From NCBI GenBank assembly GCA_032158295.1, contig CM063258.1:9318583-9382582 (forward strand): a DNA stretch of 64,000 nucleotides. The letters run 5' to 3'. This stretch comes from Pycnopodia helianthoides (lineage: Eukaryota > Echinodermata > Asteroidea > Forcipulatida > Asteriidae). Made by a program: the position numbers and the translations under genes. The notes below the pieces were generated by a model. It worked only from the letters and a program-made list of their open reading frames with translations, did not search any database and was not told the origin of the DNA. Positions 34,600-46,162 of this stretch are shown here, piece after piece. Within the stretch, counting starts at the first letter, position 1; every line of letters begins with the position of its first letter.

Positions 34600-37500
34600 A
34601 TTAAATGCGGCGCATATACCCGCTCAGTTTGGTTAAGTTGTTGTTAATAAAGACAGAGCTTCAAACTCTTCTATGTGATGCGCAAAACAAATTACAGATA
34701 ATATTGTACACATAAAACATATTATCAATCTACATGTAGGCCTGGCATACACTCACTGATTATATGAGTTTGTAAGTTAGAAAAGTGTTAATCTACATGT
34801 AGGCCTGTCTTTAAAGAGGGCTTAAAACCCAAAGAACCACCCACGTTAGTGATATGATATTTTCTATAATTATCAGCAAAATAAAATTGCTTTCACAAAC
34901 TATCATAAATAACATAATAATTATTTATAAATAAAATAACATTAATATTACTCTACTCCAATTCCCAATACTAATTTCTTTTGTTTCACCTGATCCCCCT
35001 ACTATTTATTTCACTGGATGAGCATTATCATAATGTAAAGATAACTTTTAAAACGAGAAAAATCTTAACCGGTTGTTGTATCTGACATAAAAATGACAGC
35101 CCACAGTTTATCATTGTTATTCTTAACATTGTTATGTAAGTTAGGTAAACTCATTTCATGGTAGTAACTTATCACATGTACATTCACATGTATGAGTTAT
35201 TGTAAAATGGAAACATAGACTTGTTAGAGTTAGGCCTAGATAGATTAATATTTTTGTAATTGATTTTGTTTTCAAATTAATGTTAATAATGGTTGGCTGT
35301 TTTATGTCAACATTTGAATTTAACTGAAGTTACAAAAGGACAGGGTTAGGTAAAGGTTAAAACTTGAATAATCAAAAGCATAGAACTTGCCATAAAACGT
35401 AGATTTCATTCGTAGATTAAAATTTAATTTAATTATAGATTGCTAGTAGAAGACACTACAGAACCTTCATAGCTTATGTCAAAATCATTTACTAAACGGC
35501 ATATTGATAAACTACTGTAATTTTCTCTACTGGTTAAAATAACAATATGCTACTTTTTAATTTGTCAAATTGTTTTAATTTAATTAACCCACAGAAATTA
35601 TTCCATTTCAAATAATAATAAACTGTTTTGTAAAACAGTTCTAACTTCAAATTATTTATATATTTTTAAAAATAATTTCATGGTTTATATATTTACATTC
35701 TTCTTATTTCTAATTCCTTGTGTGATCACCCTATTCTGTAATTTTTGGTTACACCCTGTGTAATAATCCTAATACTTGTAAAGTTTTCTGTGAATTATGG
35801 CAAAATAGAATAGCACATTCCACTGCATTTTCACTGGTCTTTTGGATAAACAATAACATTCTCTCTCTACACAAAATAACATTTTGGTATTAGTCGTAAT
35901 ATCTGAAACGCGCAATGACTTTATGCAAAACACGCGATGATTTTATGTCCGCCCGACTCATCTTTTTTAACAATATTTTTGTTAGTGATGCACAATATAA
36001 CATGTTACCCTTAAAAAAGATTTCATTGGTTAAAAAGTATGTAAAAAAGAATCAAAATGGGAAAATCTAGACCACTTGTGTCTTACATAAAAATTGACAG
36101 TTGGGTGTCAGCCTTCAGTTTAGCATTGTTATGTTAAGGTTAGTTATTAAAATTTCATTTCAATGTAGTTATTATTGTAAAATGTATAATTTGCAAAATA
36201 AACTTGTTAGAGTTAGGCCTAGATAGATTAATATTTTTGTAATTGATTTTTTTTTTTTAACTAGTGTTAATAGTGGGTGTGTTTTTTATGTCATCATAAT
36301 AATTAAAAGCATAGAACTTGCCATAAAAAAACATCATAAGGTATGTTAAATGTCGATTTCATTCAAATAACATTGATACATTTTAATTCAAAACCTAATG
36401 TAATTATGGATTGTTAGTAGAAGACACTACAGAACCTTCATAGCTTATGTCAAGTTCATTAACTTACAGACAAACGGCATACTGATAAACTACTGTAATT
36501 TGTTTTATTTTAATCAACCCATAAAAATTATTCTTTTTCAAATGTTAGTGGTGAGATTTAATTCAATAACAAATCAATCATTATAAATTGTTTGTAAAAC
36601 ACACTTTGTTGTCAACAAAGCCCTAACCACAAATAGTTTCTATAATTTTGTAAAAAAGAACAGGAAAATCTAAACCACTTTTATCTTACGTAAAAATTGA
36701 CCGTTTGGTGTCAGCCTATAGTTTATCATTGTTATGTTTAAGTTAGTTCTTAAAATTTCATTTCAATGTAGTTAGTATTGTAAAATGTATAGGTATTCAA
36801 ATTTGCTACATAAACTTGTTAGAGTTAGATTAATGTTGGTATAAATATTTCATTTTGTCACATCAATGTTAATCAATTTATCAATATCTAACAATGTAAT
36901 CAGTTGCATTTAACTGAAGTAACACAATAATAAGATTTGTTAAAGGATAAAATTTAATAACTATTAATACAGAATGTTTTTTATTTAGCATTTTTGTATT
37001 TGAGAGGATAAAATATTCATTAAAATGCAAAATGCATTTAAATAACATTTTATGAATTTTAAATTGCAACCTAATTTATCTACGGAATGTTAGTAGGAGA
37101 TACTAGATTACCTTTTTCACATATTTATTGTCAAAGTCAAGAACATTGTAACATATTCATCTGATATGGACAGACCTTGTATAAACTTTTTTGTTAGTAA
37201 ATATTATGATTGTGTTTCTTTCTTATCAGTAGTCTATCTGTATAGAAAAATATATAAATGCATAATTTTTATAGCAACTATAGTGCAATTAAAAATGTTT
37301 TCATGTTTTATTATGAATTTTTAATCTATGAATTGTAATTTGTCTTCTGACTATATACTAATATGCTACTGGTAATGTGTTCATGTGTTTCTTTTAATCA
37401 AACCGTAGAAGTTATTGACTTTCAGATTTGAAATTCATAAATCATAATAATTTGTTTTCTAAAACATATTTTGATGTCCACAAAGCCCCAACTACAAATC

Positions 37501-37850
37501 AGTTAGTTTTTAAAATAATATCAGCGGTTTATAAATGAATATTTTATTACCATTTATTCTGCGTTTGATCCCCTAACTTTGTAACTTTTTGGTTGCAGGG
37601 AAACGATTTTCCCCCTTTTTCTATATTAATTAATTTTGTTTGTGTCTTTCAGTATTTTTGTTTAAAAATAATATCTATTAGGCCTATACATATTTTTTTT
37701 AATCCATGTATACATTATACTCTCTTTACTTGTTAAATTTTGTAACACAATCCAGTGCGTTTTGAAAGGTCTTGCAGACAAACAATAACGTATTTTTCCT
37801 AAAGGCAAAAAATATTATTGACCGCAATATTAACTCGTGATGACTTTATG
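34600..37850 (+). repeat. AT-rich tract with three diverged copies of one segment
   Basis: A segment with ACATAAAAATTGACAG, CAGTTTATCATTGTTATG, TAAACTTGTTAGAGTTAG and TAGATTGTTAGTAGAAGACAC starts near 35,066, 36,068 and 36,670. A block GACTTTATGTCCGC(C/A)(C/T)GACTC recurs at about 35,940 and 37,845. No ORF is kept among copies, so it looks noncoding. The block order suggests nested tandem duplication. Confidence 0.65.
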
Positions 37851-38463
37851 TCCGCATGACTCGCGCTCAAACCCATCAGCAGCAGCCTCGTTTCTGTACT
37901 TCACGCATTCTTGTTTATTACCAAATATTTTACCCAGCATATACTTATTTGGGGGCAAAAACTACCGCACCAAAGTTACTCTACATATACATACCACTGA
38001 TAAAGTCTAACATTACAATTAGCAATTCAGAATATGCAGAACAGTCATCTCAAAATGGACTCATAACCTTATACTTAAAAATATAATTTTTCTTATACAA
38101 GATGCTAACTGTACAGCGCTGCAAAAACAGCCCACTGTACGACGAATACAGAAAACATCAAACTATTTAACACACATTCAATATTCTTACAGTTGAAGAC
38201 AACAAACTGCTTGTTGTACATTCATGATTGCTAGATGAACAGCCAAGATGTCTTGATGATACTGATGTTTACATACGCATTGCTCTCCTTTATACCCTGT
38301 AGCCTTCAAGATGTCCGTGGAGGTGAATCTCTCTCCACTTGAGTTTAGAGAACTATTAGTTACATCTATTGCTCTGAAAGGTCAAGTATTGAGAAATTGC
38401 ATTCAAGTCCACAATTGCAATGTGTAAAATCCCTTGCAGTAGTAGTAGGGGCCATTGCCCGAC

Positions 38464-39003
38464 ACGGGCATTCATCGCCAAATTCCTCTCCTTTCAAGCT
38501 CCTTCAGCCTCCGTTCAGTGTCGTAGTCGGTACAGGCTTCCCTCGTGTAGGCTCTCCAGGTTGTTCGATCTGACGCCAAGTTACACCAGGTGGTAAGGGA
38601 GGACGTCCACTTTAGTGTCCTTCTGAAAACGTCCTTGTAACGCAGAAGAGGACGTCCTGCACACCTAGAGTGCCCTCCTCAAGCTCACTGTAAAAGAAGG
38701 CTTTCACTGGCCTCTTGTTGGTCATTCTGTGGATGTGTCCGATCCATCGCAGCTGGCACCGCATCCATAATATTTCAAAGTCAGCGACCTTTGCCATCGT
38801 CAAGATGTCATCGTTTGGAACTAAATCATTCCATCTGATCCGGAAAATTTGGCGAAGGTGACGAAGTTGGACTGTTCTTAGGGTGCAGAGTTGGTGCTGG
38901 TACAGTGTCCATGTTTCGCAACCGTACATTAAGATGGGGATGATACATTGTTGGTACACCTTCACTTTCGTCTCATTTGTGAGGTCATGGCTGTCAAACA
39001 CCC
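38464..39003 (-). mobile_element. LINE (non-LTR retrotransposon) 3' fragment
   Basis: The minus-strand frame from about 39,001 encodes the C-terminal part of a LINE reverse-transcriptase protein: YQQCIIPILMYGCETWTL, LRHLRQIFRIRWNDLVPN and RCQLRWIGHIHRM are typical of this region. The frame shifts after SELEEGT near 38,670 and the homology continues in another frame to about 38,470. 5'-truncated, as LINE copies usually are, and inactive. Confidence 0.85.
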
Positions 39004-39931
39004 GCTCTCTGGTGATTAAAACATAATGAGGACCCAGTGATGGATGGTATGATTTTGTTCACAGTGTGACAAGTCATTTGGGTTTATTTTCTTGTTTTTT
39101 GAACCGTTTCTTTTCAAATCCGTTGTTTTTGTTACAAATAAAACATAGTACTCTGTCAGGATGTTTAAAAAGTACCATCATTTCCTGCGGACAAGACGCG
39201 GGGCGCATTAGGCGCAGTCCCCTAAAATTACAACAACAAAAATCAAATGCCAACAGATAAGGCACATTGGTAGATAAGGCGCAAGGATGTTTACATAATG
39301 GGAGGCTTGAAAACACACTCACGGTTGGTACATCACCACTTATGGGGGTCAATGTGTTGGTAGGACACTTACCACAACATACAGGGATTGTAATTTTTGT
39401 AAATCACAAACGTAAGTAAAACATCGCTTCTATTTTTTTATTTTGTGTGTGTTCATTTTCGTTTTAAGATTGTTTTTCTAAAAAACAGCTTTATGGCTTT
39501 TCTTTTCACACAACAAGCACGCACACAAAAATGTTGTGCTAACGTTTCCCAGTGAATCAGCTGCTAGTCTTTGTTATCAGGCATTTTTGCGTGCTACACT
39601 ACATGAAAGAACTACCAAACGCTAGGAGGGCGCTCTCATAACAACGCTTTCACCATGAGAGCATACGCCCTCTGTTGGCAAAATCTAACAGTGCATTACA
39701 CAATAACATACATTAAAGACTAGCGTGTACAAGCTGGTCATTGCTGGTTCGCGCCAGTATTATTGTGGGCACTAGTACATTGATTGATGCACCTTGTGAA
39801 CGCTGAAAAAGGTGGAAAATATTAACTTCTGTTGAAATCAGACCTACTATAGACATTGTGCACAATTATTACAGAGCTCCATTTGGGTTAAGGGATAGAT
39901 ATTAAAAGCAAAGTTGTTGGGATTTCACCTT

Positions 39932-40015
39932 TTGCTGGAGAGCGCAGCTCCTACATTTTAGGCTGGTCTTGGACATCTACTTCTTGACGGGTAGATGTCT
40001 TTGGAGATGCTAAGT
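39932..40015 (-). other. Hairpin-exon module B1
   Basis: Minus strand: LSISKDIYPSRSRC in one frame, then a stop, followed by a donor-like AAAAG|GTGAAA. The core is a perfect 9-bp inverted repeat GACATCTAC (39,972-39,980) / GTAGATGTC (39,991-39,999) with a 10-base loop. First of five minus-strand relatives of the 25-28 kb exons. No CAG acceptor is evident here, unlike B3-B5. Confidence 0.45.
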
Positions 40016-40390
40016 CCGACTTTAAAATAAACAAAATGCAAAGCAACATTAAATATTTTGGAACATTACCCATCAATCAAACAGTTTTTTCAGATAATTT
40101 GCTATTACCTTTATATTTATTTTTGTATACTTTCAATCAATCAAAATAAATGAAGACAAAACATACATGAAGCTTCCTGAGGTACCTTCCCAAAATTTTT
40201 CAAACTCAACAGAAAATAAACACGACCAAGCCTGTTAACTCTGAAATGACTGCCAAACAACATACAAACGTCTTTGAATGAATTGTAATTACTGATTACT
40301 AACTTCTGTTTAAACCAGAGCAACAGCAAAAAAATGGACAGCTTTATTTGGGACCAGGTGTAAATATTTTAATTCACTTTCTTGGAATTC

Positions 40391-40495
40391 ACCTTTTTCT
40401 GTAAAGTGCAGCTCCTACATTTCAGGTTGGTCTTGGATATGTACTTGTCCATGGGTGGATCTCTTTGGAGATGGTAAGCCTGTGACTGCAACACA
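40391..40495 (-). other. Hairpin-exon module B2
   Basis: Acceptor-like GTTGCAG, then a diverged core (GAGATCCACCC...GTACATATCC) with the reading frame ended by a stop after PRPT, then AAAAAG|GTG. The inverted repeat is damaged compared with the other copies. Confidence 0.4.
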
Positions 40496-40735
40496 AACAA
40501 AATGCACATTTTGAAAATTGCTTTTACCTCAGGTTATTTCATACTTTAAATCAAAAATAAATAAAGACAAAACAGTAACAAAATGGTTGGAGGAACTCAT
40601 GCACATCAGGAATATTTTGATTGTTGCAATCAAAATAAGCAACGATTACTCAGGGACTTCATTTTCTTGAAACAGTCTTGGGGATCGATGCTTGTATGAA
40701 GTTCTGTAAAAATTTGAAGAATACTTTTGGGGAAT

Positions 40736-40838
40736 TCACCTTTTACTGGAGAGTGCAGCTCCGTTATCATGAGCTGGTCTTAGACATCTACTTGTTGATG
40801 GGTAGATCTCTTTGAAGATGCTAAGCCTTTCTGCAACA
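40736..40838 (-). other. Hairpin-exon module B3
   Basis: TTGCAG acceptor, a frame reading LSIFKEIYPSTSRCLRPAHD, and donor AAAAG|GTGAAT. The core ATCTAC...GTAGAT is intact. This is the copy most like a real exon in the minus-strand cluster: open throughout, with both splice sites. Confidence 0.45.
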
Positions 40839-41291
40839 CAAGCAAATTGCACAATTTGCAACAATAAGTGTTTGAAAATTTGAGGAACTTGTGCACAACA
40901 GAAACATTTTTATTGTTCCAATTTCAGTAGTTCGGGGGGGGGGGGGGGGTGTCAAATGCCTGATACAGTTCTCTTGAAGATTGGTATGAACTTTTTTTAT
41001 CAGTGAGCTCAGTGAAACTTATCCAGCAAATTGCATACCAACATTTAAATTACCCAAAACCAGAAAATTGTATTGATATTTTAAATCATGAAACATCCTG
41101 ATTACTTTCCCAAAGTGTTTAAAACCCTTACAGAAAAAAAACCCAAATGAACCTGTCAATTCAAAATGATTGCCAGACTTATAGACATCTTTCAATGAGT
41201 AGACCGATTGCGCTCTCCAAGTCACATAGTGGTTATCAACCATCAACAAACAAGGCGTTCTCCAAAGGAAGGTTTCGTTGTTGTAAAGTAA

Positions 41292-41585
41292 ATGATAATT
41301 GTTGCATTTGTTTTTACGATGAAATGTGTGAAGAATATTCCGCAGTTTGTACCAGAGACGTTACATGAGTGGCTGAATAAAGCCAGTAAGGACAGTTCCA
41401 GCAAGTCTTGGAAATTCTGCAAGGAACGATATATATTTTTGATATGGCGCTCACAGGGACGATCACGATCAAACACTTGTCAACACATGAATAGCACAAT
41501 ATTGAAGCTGAAATCATCCAAAAGAAAAGGCTTTCCAAAACTGTTTGATTCACTTTTTCAACGCTCTTTACTTTTACTACAGTGA
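41292..41585 (+). CDS. Possible open frame, 97 codons, unidentified
   Basis: Contains VPETLHEWLNKASKDSSSK and WKFCKERYIF and has a more protein-like composition than nearby frames. There are equally long frames on the opposite strand, no splice context and no homologue that I recognise. It may be a remnant of a gene or mobile element just left of the 41.64-kb duplication. Confidence 0.2.
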   Translation: MIIVAFVFTMKCVKNIPQFVPETLHEWLNKASKDSSSKSWKFCKERYIFLIWRSQGRSRSNTCQHMNSTILKLKSSKRKGFPKLFDSLFQRSLLLLQ

Positions 41586-41982
41586 TTTACATTACAAGCA
41601 AAAGACCAATTGGCTACATCATCGTCCAATGTCAATAGTGCACAACTCAAAATAAACCTATGTTGTAGTAGAATACTGGTAATTTATTAAACAGTTATGA
41701 GATTTAAACCAATGTCACAACATACAACTTTAATAAAAGGGCTTAGTATAAACTGTGTTATTATTTACAAAAATAAAGCCAACTGTCAGTGTACTCGCTC
41801 TGTCACAACTATAGTCTTTGCCATCCGCTGTGATAAGGTTGTACCCACTATAAGTCATGTGATCACAAGTAAACATTGGTCGTGCAATCAGTCTACTGTA
41901 ATGCTACAAGAAAATGACTGATATTAACGTCTCGTTCAACCAGAGAAGCAATAAAAACTCCTCACAATAACTACAGAATTTA

Positions 41983-42062
41983 CCTTTTACTATGGGCTGA
42001 TCTTAGACATCTACGATGACAGGTAGATCTCTTTGGAGATGCTAACTATTTCTGCAATACAG
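41983..42062 (-). other. Hairpin-exon module B4
   Basis: TTGCAG acceptor, core GAGATCTACCTGTCATCG then TAGATGTC, and AAAAG|GTAAAT donor. The 3' part with GGAGCTGCACTCTCC seen in B1-B3 is missing. Paralogous to B5 through the segmental duplication. Confidence 0.45.
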
Positions 42063-43149
42063 ACAAATTGCACAATTTTTGCAATAAAAAGTGTTTAAAA
42101 ACAATGTATATCAGTAAAACAGTTAGGATTAGATAAACTGCTTTTACTGGCAAGACATTAAAGAAAAATTGAACACAAAACATTGAAAATAGCAACAGAA
42201 TTATTGGAGGAACTTCTGCACAATGTGAACATTTTTCAACAGTTATTCAGGAGGTGGGGGTCAAATGCCTGAAAGAGTTCTCTGGAGGATTGGTGCTGGT
42301 TTGAACTATACTAATATCAATGACCTCTCAGAATGAAACTTATCTAGCATATGATTTTTCAAAAATCTTTTATGACCCAGCCTGTCAATTTGAAAATGAT
42401 TGCTAAACATACAAGCATCTTTGAATGAATTGTAATATTACAAAATTTTGCCTCATTCTGGTCCTTGAAGATTGTCCACACTTCACCTGCAAAGACTCAT
42501 ACAGCAATGCCACAATAAAGACTTTAAAACAACCATCTGTTATTTATATGCAGACTATTACAGGTAAAAGGAAAGTATTCTTTGTGTTCAGCTTAATTCT
42601 GTGGAATCATGAATTACATGAAGGGCATTTAACCTTGAAGTGCAAAAAGAAACTAAAATTTATAGTATTTGGGCCGAGTAGTCAGTAGTGCATTGGTCTT
42701 TTGTTTTTAATCCCTTAGTCAACAAAATGTTTGTATTTAAGCCTTCCACAATTTGATTCCCCTGACTTGTCTCCAGTCAGCTGTTTGTTTTAAAAGGCCT
42801 GCATAAATTTTGACAAACCTGAGTGACTCTTGTGAAATATTCTTATAAGAAACTAAAGTTTCACACAAGAGGCTCCTTCATGTTTTGATTAGCCTGTAGG
42901 GTTACTTAAGAAGCAGGTTTGACTAGACCTCAGCACTCTTAGTGTTTGTACATCAGGCTAGTGGCTAAACTGAGCCATATTGGTATGTTTCACCAGTGTG
43001 GTTGGTAATGGTCATATCTTTTTATTTATAGTTACTTCTCCAAAACATGTCAGGGTTGAAGTTGTTATAACAAAAAGGCTACAGGTTAGCAAATTGTATT
43101 AGTTGTAACTCACCATGATCGTATGTCATCAGCATCTTCTCCCTGTCTC

Positions 43150-43290
43150 AGATCTCATCACTCAAGTGTTTAAGACATCTTGACTGTGAGGGCCGACTAC
43201 AAAGATTATCCCTGGCAGCTGGAAGTAAAAAGGAACAATTTGAGACATTAATGAGGCAGCTTCCAGTGACCAAACCAACCTGTTGAGTAA
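43150..43290 (+). other. Coding-like exon candidate, copy 1
   Basis: After a CTCAG acceptor-like site, a frame reads HLDCEGRLQRLSLAAGSKKE and later RQLPVTKPTC before TGA. The counterpart at 44,986-45,149 keeps the same frame over this region (HLDCEGRLPRLSLAAGSEKE, KQLPVNKPTC) despite about 15% divergence, which hints at past constraint. Family unknown. Confidence 0.3.
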
Positions 43291-43899
43291 TGAGACTAAG
43301 ATAATAGAGATTAATGGACTTTTTTTCAGAGATTGTCTCACCTATGTGAATGGCAAAGGATGAAAAATAAATCCATCCCGCCGCACTCTGCCGCTTGGGG
43401 CAAGACTACATCACACACACTTGTGGCAAATTTTTTAATTAAGCAGGCAGTAGGGAAAAAAAAGTAATAATTATACAGCTATATATTTTTTAGATTTGTT
43501 CAAATTTTACCTGGGGGCATGTGCCCCCTGACCCCCCTCCCCTGGATCCGCGCCTGATAACTCAAAATAAACTTCTTTTGCCGTAGAATGCTGGTAATTT
43601 AGGAAACAGTTTAACTGTGATTTACACCAATGTTACAACATACAACTTTGATAAAGGGCTTTATAGTAACTGTGCTATTGTTTACCCCCAAAAAGCCAAC
43701 TGTCGGTGTACTCGCTCTGTCACAATAAAAGTCTTTGCATGTCTTTGCCATCCGCTGAGGTAGTACCCACTATAAGTCATGTGATCACATGTAAACATTG
43801 GTCGCACAATTGGTCCATTGTAAAGCTACAAGAAAATGACTGATATTAACTTCTGTTTCAACCAGAGAATCATTAAGCACTATGCACAATTATTACAGA

Positions 43900-43988
43900 A
43901 TGTACCTTTTACTATGGGCTGGTCTTAGACATCTACCTGTTGACGGGTAGATCTCTTTAGAGATGCTAATTCTATCTGCAACACAGAC
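43900..43988 (-). other. Hairpin-exon module B5
   Basis: TTGCAG acceptor, a frame reading RISISKEIYPSTGRCLRPA, core ATCTACC...GGTAGAT, and donor AAAAG|GTACAT. Duplicate partner of B4. Exon length is not a multiple of three, so chained in-frame inclusion of such modules would not be possible. Confidence 0.45.
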
Positions 43989-44985
43989 AAATTGCACAAT
44001 ATGCAATAAAAAGTGTTTAAAAACAATGTATATCAGTAAAACAGTTAGGATTAGATAAACTGCTTTTACTGGCAAGACTTTAAAGATTGAATACAAAACA
44101 TTGAAAATAGCAACAAAATGATTGGAGGAACTTCTGCACAAAGTGAACATTTTTCAATAGTTATTCAGCAGGTGGGGGTCAAATGCCTGAAAGAGTTCTT
44201 TGGAGGATTGGTGCTGGTTTGAACTATATTTATAAGTGAGCTCTCAGAAAATCATTAAAACCCCTGAAAAAACCGATGACCCAGCCTGTCAATTTGAAAG
44301 TGAATTGTAATACTACACAATTTTGCCTCATTCTGGTCCTTGAAGATTGTCCACACTTCACCTGCAAGGACTCATACAGCAATGCCACAAAAAAAGACTT
44401 TAAAACAACCATCTCTTATATGCAGACCATTACAGGTAAAAGGAAAGTATTCTTTGTGTTCAGCTTAATTCTGTGGAATCGGGAATTACATGAAGGGCAT
44501 TTAACATTGTAGTGCAAAATGAAACAAAAATTTAAAGTATTTGGCCAGGGCAATCCGGCAGAGCATTGGTCTTTTGTTTTTAATCCCTTAGTCAACAAAA
44601 TGTTTGTATTTTTAGGCCTTCCACATTTGTTTCCTGTGACTTGCCTCCAGTCAGCTGTTTATTTTAAAAGGCCTGCATAATTTTTGACAAACCCGAGTGA
44701 CTCTTGTGTGGAATATTCTTATGAGAAACTAAAGTCTCACACCAGAGGTTCCTTCATGTTTTGATAAGCCTACTTAAGAAGCAGGTTTGACTAGACCTCA
44801 GCACTCTTAGTGTTCGTACATCAGGCTAGTGGCTAAACTGAGCCCTATGGGTATGTTTCCCCAGTGTGCTTGGTAATGGTCATATCTCTTTATCTATAGT
44901 TACTTCTCCAAAACATGTGAGGGCAAATTGTATTAGTTGTAACTCACCATGATCGTATCTCATCAGCATCGTCTCCCTGTCTCAG

Positions 44986-45149
44986 ATATCATCACTCAAG
45001 TGTTTGCATTCAATTTGTTAGCACATCTTGACTGTGAGGGCCGACTTCCAAGATTATCCCTGGCAGCTGGAAGTGAAAAGGAACATTTTGAGGTATCAGT
45101 GAAGCAGCTTCCTGTGAACAAACCCACCTGTAAAGTAATGAGACTATAG
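44986..45149 (+). other. Coding-like exon candidate, copy 2
   Basis: Duplicate partner of 43,150-43,290. It has an extra segment (GCATTCAATTTGTTAG) that extends the frame upstream to give QVFAFNLLAHLDCEGRL. It ends shortly after the Cys with a stop near 45,149. Confidence 0.3.
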
Positions 45150-45164
45150 AGAATAACAGCAACA

Positions 45165-45540
45165 ATCCCAGTCTGGGTTCGAGTCCTGGTCTTGACACTT
45201 GTGTACTTAAGCAAGACACTTAACCATTATTGCTGTGTCCTTCAGATGGAACGTAAAGCCGTAGGTCCCATGTGTTGTGTAATACACGTAAAAAAAAAAC
45301 AGTGCACTTATCGAAAAGAGAAGGGGTTCTCCCCGGTTTTCCTGGTTTGATTGGCAGCATATTGCGCCACAGCACCTTGTTAACCATTACATGGTGCCAT
45401 GTAAAGGAAAAGGTCTAATACTTCAAATCATAGCTCCACAATATCTTGCAGGAAAATACTGAATGTTTAAGCGCCTTAAGTGTCATCACTGAGTGATGGA
45501 TATGAGCACTATATGAGAAGCCACTATTATTATTAATATT
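45165..45540 (+). mobile_element. SINE, 5'-truncated, with (ATT)n tail
   Basis: Begins in the B-box (CTGGGTTCGAGTCCTGG) and continues ACACTTGTGTACTTAAGCAA and GTAAAGCCGTAGGTCCC, the same as 110-345 reversed. It ends GCACTATATGAGAAGCCACT plus an (ATT)n microsatellite. Confidence 0.7.
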
Positions 45541-45599
45541 AATATTATTGTCCCATTATTTAATTCACTGACTTTATTCAGAGATCGTCTCACCTGTGA

Positions 45600-46162
45600 G
45601 GACTGTTCCTCCAAATTATGCCTCAGCCAAACAAAAAGTTCAAGTGGAAGGCAATCACCATGAATGTCTGGACTCCACAGAGAAGAAGTCATGAACCCTG
45701 CCCAATGTCCCTGGTTGTCATTTCCATCCTTGTAAGAGGACATCTCAACTGTATGGATGGTTTGTCTACTTTCTTGCCAAAACAAGAGGTGGTGGATATC
45801 CAGGGCAGCCATCTGAAAGACAAAATGATTGAAGGAGTTGAAAAGGTGCACTGAACTGTTTGGTGAATGCCACACTTGTTTCTGTCTGAGGGATCCAGAC
45901 TGATCTTCTGCAGGAGGGAATGATTTCTCCCCCAGCAAAGAACAATCCTGCATTTTGCCTTTTCAAGGGATGGTACTCTTTTGGTTTTTGAAAGAATGCA
46001 TTTATTCAAACCTTCGTAGAACTTCTCTGTCATGTGATGGCAGGATCAGGGGAGGGGTACATCTTTTGCGCAGAGGGCAGCTCCAGCGATGCATTCACAA
46101 CACAATAGCTACACTGAGTGATGACAGCCTGCAGAGTATCTATCAAGAAAATGTCTCTAATG
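45600..46162 (+). other. Coding-like remnants ending in a possible exon
   Basis: 46,081-46,162 has an acceptor (GGGCAG|CTC), an open frame LQRCIHNTIATLSDDSLQSI continuing YQENVSN, and a good donor (AATG|GTGAGT). Just upstream both strands carry overlapping frames of 78-155 codons, none clearly real. The protein is not recognised. It may relate to the candidates at 43,150 and 44,986, but no continuous gene could be built. Confidence 0.3.

Larger units (their letters stand above)
41640..45155 (+). repeat. Tandem segmental duplication, about 1.9-kb offset
   Basis: 41,640-43,310 and 43,555-45,155 are diverged copies in direct orientation. They share AACTCAAAATAAAC at the left edge, CACTATAAGTCATGTGATCAC, module B4/B5, CATTCTGGTCCTTGAAGATT, CAGCACTCTTAGTGTT and AGTAATGAGACTA at the right edge. 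Divergence with many small indels shows that the duplication is not recent. A 250-base spacer between them includes a C-rich stretch with CCCCTGGATCCGCGCCTG. Confidence 0.85.

Noticed and set aside
45486..45953. 155-codon minus-strand frame
   Set aside because: It overlaps two other minus-strand frames and a plus-strand frame of similar quality and runs into the SINE (ATT)n tail.
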